From Flavobacteriaceae bacterium UBA7684 (GTDB lineage: Bacteria; Bacteroidota; Bacteroidia; Flavobacteriales; Flavobacteriaceae), in NCBI GenBank assembly GCA_002482885.1, contig DLGW01000016.1:321111-385110 (forward strand): a DNA stretch of 64,000 nt, in the 5' to 3' direction. The position numbers were made by a program, and so were the translations under genes. Shown here one piece after another: positions 26,127 through 37,200 of the stretch (position 1 is its first letter; each line of letters begins with the position of its first letter). Below the pieces are notes generated by a model, which was not told the DNA's origin, searched no databases, and worked only from the letters and a program-made list of their open reading frames with translations.

Positions 26127-28283
26127 ATGAAAAGATTATTTAGTATTTTACTGATTTCGGTTGTTAGTCTATCGGTTTATTCTCAGAAATCAACCACAGA
26201 CAAAGCAGATAAGATGTTTAAGCAAAGAGCTTATCTAGAGGCAGCTGCTTTATATAAAGCCAGTGGGTTAGAGTCTCAGAGTTTACTTCAAAATTTAGGA
26301 GATTGTTATTACTATAACAATCAAATGAATGATGCGGCAAATACTTATGAGAAATTATTTAAAAAGTATAAAGCAGAAGAGATAGATCCTGCTTATTTGT
26401 TTCGTTTTTCGCAAGCATTAAAAGGTATAAAAAATTATGCCCGTTACGATGAGTTGTTAAAAAAGAATAATGGTTCACAGGAAAGTATTGCTAAAGTTTT
26501 AGCAGACTTAAATGAAAATCTAAATTTTGAATTTCAAATCAAGAATTTAAGATACAATCTAGAAGGCGCTAACTTTGGAATCAATTATTTTGGAGATAAG
26601 TTAATTTTTGCGACTTCTTCAAACAACAATAGACCTGCTTATTTATGGAATAACAGACCTTATTTGGATTTGATTACAGCCACACTTAAAAATGAAAATG
26701 AGTTGGTTAATTTTGAATTATTATCAGATAAAATCAATACCAATACTCACGAAAGTTCTGCAGTTTTAACCCGTGATGGTAAAACACTTTACTTTAGTAG
26801 AACAGGAAAAAAGAAAATTAAAGTTGGGGATTTAAAAGTAGCCAACGTTAAATTATTTAAAGCGGAATTAGTGGAAGGTAAATGGGCAAATGTAGTCGCT
26901 TTACCATTTACTAGTGATTATTATTCTACCCAACATCCTGCTTTAAGCCAAGACGAAAGCAAGTTGTATTTCTCTAGCGATATGCCAGGTTCTATAGGCT
27001 CTTTTGATATTTTTGAAGTAGACATTAACAAAGATGGTACTTTTGGAACACCTAAAAATTTAGGTTCAGCTATCAATACTAATGAAAGAGAACAATTCCC
27101 GTTTATTAGTAAAGACAATACATTATACTTTTCTTCTGCTGGATTTGTTGGTTATGGAGGGTTAGATTTATTTTATTCTAAATATGAAGAAGGTGAATAT
27201 AAAGCACCTGTTAACTTAGGAGAAACTATTAACAGTGGATTAGATGATTTTGCGATAATTATAGATGAAGATTCTAATAGAGGTTATTTTTCATCAGATA
27301 GAGACGGTATAGATAAATTGTACAGTTTAACAAGAATGGAAAGAAAACTTGAAAATGTAATTGTAAAAGGAACGGTAAAAGATTTATTTAAAGGTAGTGT
27401 TGTACCTGGGGCATTAGTTACTGCTTTGAATGATAAAAATGAAGTTATTGCAAGCCAAACCGCTGATGAAAACGGACAATATCGTTTAAGCGTGCCTAAT
27501 GATGCTAAGTATACTTTAAAATCAGAATATAAAGGATATAATATTCAAGAAAGACCATTAGTAATCGACAATACTTATGAAAGTCATAAACCGTTAGATA
27601 TATTGTTAGAGCCAGTAAATACTTCGCCTAAATTTAAAACAGAAAATTTCGTTCGTGGTACAGTTAAAAGTTTAAAATCAGGAGAACCATTATTAGGAAC
27701 ATTAGTTTCACTATATGATGATAAAGGGATTTTAATGGAGTCTAAACCAGTAGACGAACGTGGTAGATACTATTTTGATTTAGAACCTAATAGTAATTAC
27801 TCTGTTACAGCTCATAAAGAAGGTTTTGAAGTGTTCAGTAAAAAATTTGTGATTGATGATAAAGAGAATAAAAATTTATCATACGATATTTTATTAGCTC
27901 CATTTAAGGAAAGATCAGGAGAAGATGTGGTAGATTTTACAATTCCTAATATTTTGTTTGATTTTGATAAATCAAACATCAGACCTGATGCAGAGGTAAT
28001 TATGAAGAAAGTAGTTGCTTACATGAAAGAAAAAATAGATCTTAAAATAGAAATTGCTGGTCATACAGATGCTTATGGTTATGACGAGTATAATATTAGA
28101 TTATCTCAACGTAGAGCCAATTCTGCTGCAGATTATTTAATCAAAGATGGTATCGACAAAAACAGAATCAATACTTCTTATTTTGGCGAGAAATTACCTT
28201 TAAACGGATGTGTTAAAGAATATGTTTGTACAAAAGAAGAATATCAAGCCAATAGACGTTGTGAATTACGTTTAGTAAAATAA
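26127..28283 (+). CDS. OmpA-family envelope protein with TPR, PD40 and carboxypeptidase-regulatory-like domains
   Basis: 718 residues. A signal peptide (1-19) is followed by TPR-like helices (about 25-100). PD40/WD40-like beta-propeller repeats cover about 150-405 (LYFSSDMPGSIGSFDIFEV, LYFSSAGFVGYGGLDLFYS). Two carboxypeptidase-regulatory-like beta domains lie at about 410-500 and 505-595 (VKGTVKDLFKGSVVPGALV and VRGTVKSLKSGEPLLGTLV). The C-terminal OmpA peptidoglycan-binding domain is at about 605-718 (ILFDFDKSNIRP, AGHTDAYG, LSQRRANSAADYL). This architecture commonly accompanies PorP/SprF genes in Bacteroidetes and likely anchors the apparatus to peptidoglycan. It is third in the unit, 17 bp after the SprF-like gene, and is closed by a terminator. 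Confidence 0.92.
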   Translation: MKRLFSILLISVVSLSVYSQKSTTDKADKMFKQRAYLEAAALYKASGLESQSLLQNLGDCYYYNNQMNDAANTYEKLFKKYKAEEIDPAYLFRFSQALKGIKNYARYDELLKKNNGSQESIAKVLADLNENLNFEFQIKNLRYNLEGANFGINYFGDKLIFATSSNNNRPAYLWNNRPYLDLITATLKNENELVNFELLSDKINTNTHESSAVLTRDGKTLYFSRTGKKKIKVGDLKVANVKLFKAELVEGKWANVVALPFTSDYYSTQHPALSQDESKLYFSSDMPGSIGSFDIFEVDINKDGTFGTPKNLGSAINTNEREQFPFISKDNTLYFSSAGFVGYGGLDLFYSKYEEGEYKAPVNLGETINSGLDDFAIIIDEDSNRGYFSSDRDGIDKLYSLTRMERKLENVIVKGTVKDLFKGSVVPGALVTALNDKNEVIASQTADENGQYRLSVPNDAKYTLKSEYKGYNIQERPLVIDNTYESHKPLDILLEPVNTSPKFKTENFVRGTVKSLKSGEPLLGTLVSLYDDKGILMESKPVDERGRYYFDLEPNSNYSVTAHKEGFEVFSKKFVIDDKENKNLSYDILLAPFKERSGEDVVDFTIPNILFDFDKSNIRPDAEVIMKKVVAYMKEKIDLKIEIAGHTDAYGYDEYNIRLSQRRANSAADYLIKDGIDKNRINTSYFGEKLPLNGCVKEYVCTKEEYQANRRCELRLVK

Positions 28284-28304
28284 TATTCAAATAATTTTTA
28301 TTAT

Positions 28305-28338
28305 AAACCGTCTAAAAGTAATTTTAGGCGGTTTTTTT
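28305..28338 (+). terminator. Rho-independent terminator of the surface-protein locus
   Basis: A 13-bp stem (AAACCGTCTAAAA pairs with TTTTAGGCGGTTT through one T-G pair) with a GTAA loop, followed by a T run, lies 21 bp after the OmpA-protein stop. It separates the three-gene surface locus from the LD-carboxypeptidase gene, whose ATG is only 8 bp further on. Confidence 0.88.
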
Positions 28339-28346
28339 CTTATAAT

Positions 28347-29243
28347 ATGATTATACCTCCATTTTTAAAACAAGGCGATACGGTAGGCATCGTGTGTACA
28401 GCCCGTAAATTCTCGGCAGAAGAAGCTCAACCAGCCATAACATTGCTGGAATCTTGGGGACTTCAAGTCAAGTTAGGATTTACTATAGGTTTAGATAATC
28501 ACCAGTTAGGTGGTTCGGATCAACAAAGGGCTGATGATTTTCAGGACATGCTGAATGATGCTACTATAAAGATGATTTGGTGTGCCCGAGGTGGTTACGG
28601 AACGGTGCGTATGATTGATTTAGTTGATTTTGCAGTATTGTTAAATCATCCTAAGTGGATTGTGGGATTTAGCGATGTTACGGTATTACATGCCCATATA
28701 AATCGTTTAGGCGTGGCAACCATGCATGCCATAATGCCTTTTAGTGTACCCCGAACAGAAGCAATTTCTATAGAATATTTAAAAAATGCCATTTTTGGAA
28801 AACCACTTTCCTACTCAGTTCCTTCTTCATCTTATAATAAATGCGGAATAGCCGAAGGCGAATTGGTTGGAGGAAATCTTTCCATCATATACGCTTTACT
28901 GGGTTCTTCTTCTTCTATTCAAACAAAGGGTAAAATCTTGTTTATAGAAGATTTAGATGAGTATTTATACCATATAGACCGTATGCTGATGAATGTAAAA
29001 AGAAACGGTTTGTTTAAAGATTTATCCGGTTTAATTGTGGGCGGTATGACCGATATGCATGATAATGAAATTCCTTTTGGAATGAATGCCCAGCAAATTA
29101 TTTTAGATTTAACAGATGAATACGATTTTCCTATAATTTTTGACTTTCCTGCCGGTCATGTGCCCGATAATCGTGCCTTGATTTTTGGTAAATCTATAAG
29201 CATGAATGTTCAGCAAAATCAAATAGAAATTTTTTACAAATAA
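28347..29243 (+). CDS. ldcA: LD-carboxypeptidase (S66, muramoyltetrapeptide carboxypeptidase)
   Basis: 298 residues, typical length. S66 enzymes remove the terminal D-alanine from muramoyl tetrapeptides during cytoplasmic peptidoglycan recycling. The Ser-Glu-His triad is visible: S109 in VGFSDVT, E201 in FIEDLDEYLYHIDRM, and H271 in FPAGHVPDN. The ARGGYGTVR motif (80-88) of the substrate cleft is also present. No signal peptide is seen. It starts 8 bp after the terminator T tract, and proC follows after 17 bp consisting of a 7-bp simple repeat. The gene symbol follows the family; activity is inferred. Confidence 0.92.
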   Translation: MIIPPFLKQGDTVGIVCTARKFSAEEAQPAITLLESWGLQVKLGFTIGLDNHQLGGSDQQRADDFQDMLNDATIKMIWCARGGYGTVRMIDLVDFAVLLNHPKWIVGFSDVTVLHAHINRLGVATMHAIMPFSVPRTEAISIEYLKNAIFGKPLSYSVPSSSYNKCGIAEGELVGGNLSIIYALLGSSSSIQTKGKILFIEDLDEYLYHIDRMLMNVKRNGLFKDLSGLIVGGMTDMHDNEIPFGMNAQQIILDLTDEYDFPIIFDFPAGHVPDNRALIFGKSISMNVQQNQIEIFYK

Positions 29244-29262
29244 TTCATAATTCATAATTCAT
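29242..29262. repeat. Three perfect AATTCAT units spanning the ldcA-proC junction
   Basis: AATTCAT occurs three times in tandem. The first unit begins within the ldcA stop codon and the last ends on the AT of the proC start codon, so the whole intergenic gap is this simple repeat. Related AATTCATAATTCAC words recur at 31221-31248. Confidence 0.8.
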
Positions 29263-30061
29263 GAGGATTTTAGTAATAGGAGGAGGTAACATGGGTTACA
29301 CATACGCAGACGCCATTTCAAGGTCTCAGTACGTAAATAGAAAAAAAGTAATGATATGTGATTCTTTTCCTCAGAAAATAGCAGAATTGCAGTTGATACC
29401 GCATTTTGATGTGTATGCTGATGTTGAAGCTTGTTTGCCAAAGGCAGATGTTGTTTTTTTAGCTGTAAAGCCGAATAATGCCGAAGAGGTTTTTCAAAAG
29501 ATTAAACCTTTAGCTAAAAATGATCAAATTTTTGTATCGGTTATGGCCGGTGTTACGATTCAAACTATTCAGCAAGGTGTGGGAGTTAGTAAAGTAGTTC
29601 GTACCATGCCTAATTTACCAGCTAAGGTAGGTAAAGGAGTTACCGCTTATTTGGCTTCGGATGAGGTTACTCGTTTAGAATTATTAATGATTCGCAATTT
29701 ATTAGATACCACTGGCGATTCTATTCATGTATCTAACGAACAATTGATAGATGCGTCTACAGGGATTTCGGGCAGTGGGCCTGCTTATGTTTTTTATTTT
29801 ATGCAATCTATGATGGAAGCCGCTCAGCAAATGGGGTTTTCAGAACATGATGCTAAAGTATTAGTCAATGGAACTTTTGCAGGTGCGGTAGAACTATTTA
29901 ATCAAGGGGACGTTTCCTTAATCACTTGGATGGATAGGGTAGCTTCTAAAGGAGGTACCACCCGAGCCGCTTTGGATTCTATGGATGCCAATCAGGTAAA
30001 TGAAAAAATAAAAGAAGCCGCTTTTGCCGCTTTTAATCGAGCAGTTGAACTGGGTAAGTAA
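29261..30061 (+). CDS. proC: Pyrroline-5-carboxylate reductase
   Basis: 266 residues, full length. It catalyses the last step of proline synthesis, reducing P5C with NAD(P)H. The Rossmann motif GGGNMGYTYADAI is near the N-terminus, VFLAVKPNN precedes the second half, and the C-terminal dimerisation domain holds the P5CR signature with SGSGPAYVFYFMQSM and SKGGTTRAALDSM. It lies 17 bp downstream of the LD-carboxypeptidase gene and converges on the hydrolase gene with a 24-bp gap and no obvious terminator. Confidence 0.96.
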   Translation: MRILVIGGGNMGYTYADAISRSQYVNRKKVMICDSFPQKIAELQLIPHFDVYADVEACLPKADVVFLAVKPNNAEEVFQKIKPLAKNDQIFVSVMAGVTIQTIQQGVGVSKVVRTMPNLPAKVGKGVTAYLASDEVTRLELLMIRNLLDTTGDSIHVSNEQLIDASTGISGSGPAYVFYFMQSMMEAAQQMGFSEHDAKVLVNGTFAGAVELFNQGDVSLITWMDRVASKGGTTRAALDSMDANQVNEKIKEAAFAAFNRAVELGK

Positions 30062-30085
30062 AAAACATTTTTTTTACATATAATA

Positions 30086-30856
30086 CTAAATAAATTGATG
30101 CATTAAGTCTAGTACTTCTTGTTGATTTTCTATATGACTCATGTGCCCATCTGGGAGCCATATTAATGTTGTTGTGGTGTTTTTTGCTTGATCAATTAGG
30201 TCTTCTGGATTTAAAACAGGATCATTTTTACCGCCTACTAAAGTAATCGGAAAAGAATTTTCTTGTAATAAATATTCACGATTTTTTCGAATCTTCATGC
30301 CCTCAATAGCCGCAATTACACCTTGCAAAGGAGTTTGTAAAGCCTCTGTTCTAACTTGTTCGATTTCAGCACTTAATCGTGCTCTGTTGTCTGGACTGAA
30401 TAGGTTAGAAACCGCTAATTGGGTAAAGGTATTTTTGTTTTGTTTAACCGCTTCTATGGCGCGTTCTCTATTGACTTTTCTTTCCTCGTTATCCGCTTTG
30501 GCTGTCGAATTAAGTAACATGATTTTTCGGATGTAATTAGGATGTAATTCCGCAAAAGCCAAAGCTACATAGCCACCCATGGAATGTCCAATCAAACTTA
30601 CTTTTCGGATTCTTAATTTTTGTAATATAAAATGCACAACGGTCGCCATCTCTTCCATGGTATGTATATATCCTAAACAACCTGTTTGTCCGTGTCCTAA
30701 TAAGTCAAGGGTAATTACTCGATTATTTTTTGCTAACGATTCTAAACAAAAATCCCACATGCTTAGGTTTTCTAAAAAACCATGTAAAAGCACAATAGCA
30801 TCGCCTTTGCCAGAATCTGTGTAATTGATTAAGGTGTTTTTGTAATTGATTTTCAT
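30086..30856 (-). CDS. Alpha/beta-fold hydrolase
   Basis: 256 residues from the ATG at 30856. The oxyanion region is VLLHGFLENLSMWDF. The nucleophile elbow is GHSMGG with S92. The acid is probably D212 in GGKNDPVL, and the base H238 or H241 in DGHMSHIE. The size and cap region suit a small soluble esterase- or lactonase-type enzyme. The substrate is unknown, and MenH/BioH-like roles cannot be excluded or supported. An upstream in-frame ATG at 30928 would start inside a 9-bp inverted repeat (30896-30928) that looks like a promoter or operator element, so the shorter start is preferred. Confidence 0.88.
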   Translation of the reverse strand: MKINYKNTLINYTDSGKGDAIVLLHGFLENLSMWDFCLESLAKNNRVITLDLLGHGQTGCLGYIHTMEEMATVVHFILQKLRIRKVSLIGHSMGGYVALAFAELHPNYIRKIMLLNSTAKADNEERKVNRERAIEAVKQNKNTFTQLAVSNLFSPDNRARLSAEIEQVRTEALQTPLQGVIAAIEGMKIRKNREYLLQENSFPITLVGGKNDPVLNPEDLIDQAKNTTTTLIWLPDGHMSHIENQQEVLDLMHQFI

Positions 30857-30895
30857 GAGGTTGTAAGCCATTTTTAATTCGAAACGGATAAGATT

Positions 30896-30928
30896 GTGCA
30901 AATTGAAATATTCATTTACAATTTGCAC
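30896..30928. promoter_or_regulatory. 9-bp inverted repeat upstream of the hydrolase gene
   Basis: GTGCAAATT (30896-30904) and AATTTGCAC (30920-30928) form a perfect inverted repeat with a 15-bp spacer, 40-72 bp before the hydrolase ATG. The spacing and position are compatible with a dimeric regulator site. No regulator gene is adjacent; function is inferred from symmetry alone. Confidence 0.45.
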
Positions 30929-31258
30929 GAAAATATATGCAAAATTCCTAAAACTTTATGATTTTTGATAGTTTTAGGATTTTTAACAACGGGTTGGAAG
31001 TTATCATTCTGGGTATTCAGTTTCGGGCTTTGAGCCAACACTAAGTGAGCTAAACATTTCCAAATTTTCAAATTCCCTCATTTCCAAATTCAAAAACCCG
31101 AAACTTGAAATCTGAAACTTGAAACAAACCCAATATCCAATCTAAAATCTCGAACCTAACATCTAATTTCTACACTCCCAACCACTTAACTTTTAGTTAA
31201 AATTACTTTTCAACAAAAAAATTCACAATTCATAATTCACAATTCATAATTTATTTTC
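30929..31258. other. Intergenic region with low-complexity AT/CCAAA words
   Basis: About 330 bp between the hydrolase upstream region and the type C giant-protein promoter. From about 31060 to 31160 it consists of short near-repeats such as GAAACTTGAAA (twice), AAATTC and CCAA-rich words. From 31221 to 31248 it holds two perfect 14-bp tandem units (ATTCACAATTCATA). I see no gene, RNA or transposon remnant. Confidence 0.6.
31221..31248. repeat. Two perfect 14-bp tandem repeats
   Basis: ATTCACAATTCATA occurs at 31221-31234 and again at 31235-31248, ending 10 bp before the -7 box of the following gene, so it covers the expected -33 region. Confidence 0.75.
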
Positions 31259-31266
31259 TATCTTTG
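31259..31266 (+). promoter_or_regulatory. -7 box of the type C giant-protein gene
   Basis: TATCTTTG matches TAnnTTTG exactly and lies 27 bp before the ATG at 31294. The expected -33 zone is filled by the 14-bp tandem repeats and has no TTG. Confidence 0.6.
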
Positions 31267-31293
31267 TTAGTACTAACCTAAAAATTTATTGTT

Positions 31294-34200
31294 ATGATAA
31301 AAAATTACACTACTGATAATCAACACAATCGCTCGTTTTTACGAGGCTTATTGCCGCCTAAGGGTTGGCTGGTGTTGGTTTTGTTTATGATGTTTCTATC
31401 GACTTCTGTTTTTGCAAATGGCGGTATTGGATATAAAGGTATTCGTATAAATAACAAAGGATCTCATACTTGGTATAAAGCTCATAATGTTGCTTGGGGA
31501 TATAATGGGTGCGGAAGTTATATGTTTAATTCAGCCGCTGATTTTTCAGGGCAAAATTTAGGCACATTTACAACTTCGGATGTTTTGGAGATATCTGGTT
31601 TTGGTGTTGTTGGATGGACTGACAATAGTGATTATGTCGCAGGTAAGTTGTTGTATAAAGTATGGAAGCAAGGAGATGCTGAGCCGGGTACTTGGTCTGA
31701 ATATGTTGTAGGAAATTATAATAGCCCAGGATCTGGAGTTGCTGATGTACAGTGTACTTCTGGTCAAGATAGAGTTGCTGGTGCATTGTTTGGAATCAAT
31801 ATTAACCAAACAGTTGCGGGAACTTATAATCTTAAAGTTCAGGCACTTGGTCGTATGCAGTATGTTACGGGGTCTTTTAATGCGAACGATGGCGCGGAAG
31901 TAACTGCGACTTTTGTGGTTTCGCCTTCGCCAACGATTACCGTTTCTACAACTTCTTTAACAGCTTTTGCAGATACTTGTCCAAGTGCGACAAGTTCTAA
32001 TCAAACTTTTACGGTTTCAGGAACTAATTTAACTGCTAATATTACTGTTACCGCGCCAACAGATTTTCAGGTTTCGACTTCTTCTGGAAGTGGTTTTGGA
32101 TCTTCTGTAACTTTAACTCAAAGCGGGGGGACTGTTTCTAGCACTACTATTTATGCTCGTTTTGCGCCAGGAACTGCGGGTTCAAAGAGTGGAAATATAA
32201 CTGCGACGAGTACGAGTGCTACAACTAGAAATGTAGCTGTAAGCGGTGTTGCGCCTGCGGCAGGGACCTATTCGTATTTAAGAACATTAACAGCTACGGC
32301 AACAATTAATCAGGGTAGTAATGCTACTTTAGAGGGCGAGGGGTATGCGGCTGGATTTACTGAAGCGGCTGGTCAAGCTACTGGTTCTACAGTTGAGTTT
32401 GGTTATAGAGCATCTAATACAGATCCTTCAAGTGATGGTTCTTGGACTTGGTCTACGGCTACTTTCGACAGACAAAATGGTAATAATGATGTGTTAAGAG
32501 CAAATAGTTTTGGTTCTGCTTTAGGTGTTGGAACCTATTATTATACCTTTAGATTTAAATTACAAGGTTGCAGTGCTTGGCAGTATACCGGAACTAGTTC
32601 TACTGTTTGGAGCAGTAATAGTGGAGTTTTAACTGTTCGTTCAGCTCCAGTTTTAGCGGCAACAACTGCAGCTAGTTCAATTACCACAACCACAGCAACT
32701 TCGGGAGGTAATGTTACATCAGACGGAGGAGCTGCGATTTCCGAAAGAGGTATAGTTTATCATACTTCTTCAAATCCGACTACATCAAATACAAAAGTCA
32801 CCGCTGCTGGAACAACTGGTTCTTTTAGTGCAAATATGACAGGATTAAGTCCTGGTACTCTTTATTATGTAAGGGCTTACGCTATAAATGCGGCAGGTAC
32901 TTCATATGGTACAGAGATTTCCTTTACCACATCGGTTGCGCTTCCTACATTAGCGGCTACTACAATTAATAGCAATATTATAGCTTCAACATCAGCATCT
33001 ATTGCTAGTAATGTAACTAGTGCTGGAGGAGGTACAGTTACTGAACGTGGTATTGTGTATGCAACTACTACTACACCTACCACATCTAATACAAAAGTGA
33101 CTAACGGTACAGGTACAGGTACATACAATACTACCATGTCTGGCTTAACTCCTAATACATTATACTATGTTAGGTCATATGCTATTAATAGTGCGGGTAC
33201 AGAATATGGTACACAGACTACTTTAACTACATTATCACCACCAACAGGGATTTCTGCAACCAGTGCTTCGCCAACGTCTATAAATTTAGCTTGGACAAGA
33301 TGGGCAGGTGATAGAGCAGGTGTAAGTACTGCTTTAGATGTAATGATTGTACGCTCAACTGACGCTTCTTTTGTAGCGCCAACGAATACAACAACCTACA
33401 CTGTTGGGAATACAAGTTTAGGAGGTGATACTGTTATTTTTAATGGTGGGGGTACTTCTTTTACAGATACCGGATTAACAACAGGCACTACTTATTATTA
33501 TGCGTTTTACTCAGAAGGCTGGACTTATTATTCTGCAGCTGCTACAGCTAGTGCTGCACCGCAGCCTATTGTGGCTACTTTAGCTGCCACAACTATCAAC
33601 AGTAATAATCATGTTTCGGCAACTACTGCTTCTATTACTAGTAATATTACGGATAATGGGGGTGCTGCAGTAACCGAAAGAGGTATTGTTTATGCAACTA
33701 CTACTACACCAACCACTTCTAGTACAAAAGTAACTAATGGAACGGGTAATGGCTCTTATGACACCAGCATGACTGGATTAACGCCTGGCACAAGATACTA
33801 TGTCCGTTCTTATGCCATCAATAGCGCAGGTACAGCTTATGGTGCCGAAGTGAGTTTTACGACTTTAATGCCGCCAACTACACTTACTGCTACTCCTGTT
33901 ACGGCATCTACTATTGATTTAGCTTGGACCAGATGGGCGGGTCATAGAGCGGGTTCCGATCCAACTTATGATGTTATGATTGTTCGTTCCACAGATGCTT
34001 CTTTTACAGCACCAACAGATGGGGTAGCTTATACAGCTGGTGTAAGTACCATAGGTGGTGATTTAGTAATATATAAAGGTAGTGGTACTTCGGTTACAGA
34101 TACTGGGTTAACATTATCTACCCAATATTATTATGCTATATATTCCGAAGGTTGGAATTACTATTCAAATAGTAGAACAGCTAATGCTACCACTCCAGCA

Positions 34201-37200
34201 GCATCTGCTCCAACTTTAGCGGCTACAACAGCTCAAACTAATGTAACTTCAAGTAATGCAGATTCAGGAGGTAATGTAACAGCAGATGGTGGTGCAACAG
34301 TTACAGAAAGAGGTTTGGTTTTTGGAACATCTTCAAATCCAACATTATCTAATGGTACAAAAGTTACCACAACAGGTACTACAGGTAGTTATACCTTAGG
34401 TTTATCTAATTTATTATCTCCAAGTACTACTTACTACGTTAGAGCTTATGCAACTAATGCTGCGGGTACAGGATATGGTACACAAATAACCTTTACAACA
34501 AGTGCGGCATCTTCATCAACATCTTTTTATTCAGACCGTATTTATTTTAAAAATGGATCAGGGGCTGATGAAAAATATTTTGCTGCTTACAATGTAGTGC
34601 CAAACGGAGGATGTACAGGAAACAATACAGAAACTGTAGGAACTACAGGATGGAATGGTAGAAATTTAGGAACTTACACCACGGGTACTGTAGCTAAAAT
34701 AGGTGGTTTTATAGTTACTAAAGGTATTCAAAACGGTAACACACCTTACATGATGTACCGTGTTTATGAAACAGGTACAACACCGCCAAGTTTTACTTCT
34801 CAAAACATGAATTATGTTGGGGAGTGTGTTGCTGATGGAGTGGATGTAAATGGAAGTAGTCAAGATAAAATTTGGAGATTCCCTTTATCAAACTTTACTA
34901 TACCTAGTGCACCGGGTAATTATACTATTGAAGTATATTTTAGTAGAAGTGGAGATCACATGGGAGCTAACGGTGACCAGTTTATTAATAATGGAGGTAA
35001 TAATTATAAAGCGAATATTACTGTTCAAAGACCAACAGGTGTATTTTCAGCAAAAGTAGCTTTAAAAAAGAATTCAGATTCAACTGTTTGGTATAATGCC
35101 AATGCAGATACAGATTGCGATCCAGGTAGTACAACAGATTTTAATAATTTGAATAATATTATTGTTGCGTCAGATGGTTTTACTCTTGGAGGTAATTTTA
35201 TAGCGACTATGGCAATGACTAATCCGCGTTTGTTTTATGTTTTATATGCCGAAGGTGCACGACCTACGAGTCCAACATTTACGGCTATTAATTTAACAAC
35301 GAGTACTACTCCTTCTTGTTCAGGAACTGTGTATAAATACGAACTTGGGGCAACTACTCAGTTATTTGCTTCAAACACTTACACATCGGGTACTTATGTG
35401 TTGGAAGTTTATTTCCAAGGAACCAATGGCGGAACGGAATATTATAGAAAACAAGATACCAGTACTAATTTTAAGTGCTTCTTTAATATACCTGAACCAA
35501 ACGATGGAAATTTAAATCCAACAGGAACCAACATTTCGGGTATTTATGAATCTTATATAGGTCAGTTAATTTTAGGATTAGATGACAATGGAAATCCTAC
35601 TACCGCAGATAGAAAAATCAGTAAGGTTTTTGACTTAGATGGTTCTAATGGAAGTAGCAATAATGCAAATTTTGATTTAGGTGAAACTAATCCAGGGGTG
35701 TCATTTAAAGTAGGAATGGAAGCTAAAGTATTTACTAAAGGTACTCATAAAGCCTGTGGATGTAGCAGTTGGTATTATTTATATAAAGAAGGCACTACAG
35801 ATCCTGTGGAGTCTGATTTCCCGCTGCCAGCAGCAGGTTCTACCGCTGTATTATATTCTCAAAAGTGGGGAAGTAGTGCGCGTAAGTTCATCTTAATGAA
35901 TTCCAGTATGTCATGGCAAGGATTGAATACTCCTTTTCAAGAATTAGGGGGGTCTTCTGTAGATGGGTATGGTGATAATTCACCTGGTTTTGGTTCGTCC
36001 ACTCCAGACGGTACGTATAATGGACAATTAGGGGCTAGTGCCACAGTTACCAAATTTAAAGATTACAAAGATAGAAATGCGTTTTCACCTGCCTCTACCA
36101 ATATGGTTGTGGATACTCCAGTAAACGAGGTGGCTTGTCCTACTTGTGATGGAACATACAGAATCGCTGTTGCCTTTTTATGTTGGGTACAATCCGATAG
36201 CACTAAAAAATGTCCAGACGACTCTGGTTTTAGCACTGCTACTGATGCACCAACTATTATTTATCACAGAGATATCAATCAAAATAAAATACATAATGGT
36301 GTATATTTGAATCCAAGACATCCGAATTCACCATATTTTACCAGTAACAAAAATAGTTTACCAGGTACCTCAGTATTTTATGTTTCTAAATTAGATGTAA
36401 ATGCTTCAGGTGGAAATACTGCTTATAGTGGTTCATGGAATAACGGTACGCCTACCAGAGGTAAGAATACCACAATTAGTTCCAATTACAGTACTGCCAG
36501 TGGTTCATTTACTACGAATAATTTAACTATTGCTGACGGGGTTACTTTAACCGTTCGTGCAGGTGAATATGTAGAGGTATTGAATACAGCTACCACAACT
36601 GGTACAGGAAAAGTGGTAGTAGAAAAAGGAGGTAATTTTGTACAACGTTGTAATGAAAAAATACCCGCTAATGGGGTGCCTTATCCAAATATTGAGCACA
36701 CCCACCAAACGCGTACCATCGCTTCTAGAGATTATGTGTATTGGTCATCACCAATCCGTGAAAACTTGATGCCTACATTAACTACAGCTGGTATGGGGCG
36801 TATGTTTTACTGGCAAGGTGGTGCTGGTGGAGGTTGGAATAGATTAACTACCACAGCTGCTGATACCTTTGGTGCTGGTAAAGGATTTATTGCTTGGAAT
36901 GCGGGTGCAGCACCAGCAGCATTTGCACCTACATTTATAGGTACAGCCACTAACGGAGAGGTTAGTGTAGCGGTAACCAAAGAGGATGTTTATCCTGATG
37001 AAAGTGACGCCGCTGCATTAGCTACCTATTCTAGCAACTTTAATAACTATGCTTTGTTGGGTAATCCTTATCCATGTGCCATAGATGCCAGAGAGTTTTT
37101 AGTTCATGCTAATAATCAACACATTGGAGGTACTGTTTATATTTGGACTTCTAATAGTAGGTTAAGTGGAGGAACAAAAGGAGTTTATGATGCAGGGGAT

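Noticed and set aside
31060..31160. Remnant of a gene or mobile element
   Set aside because: Only short low-complexity words are present, with no coding similarity or terminal repeats.
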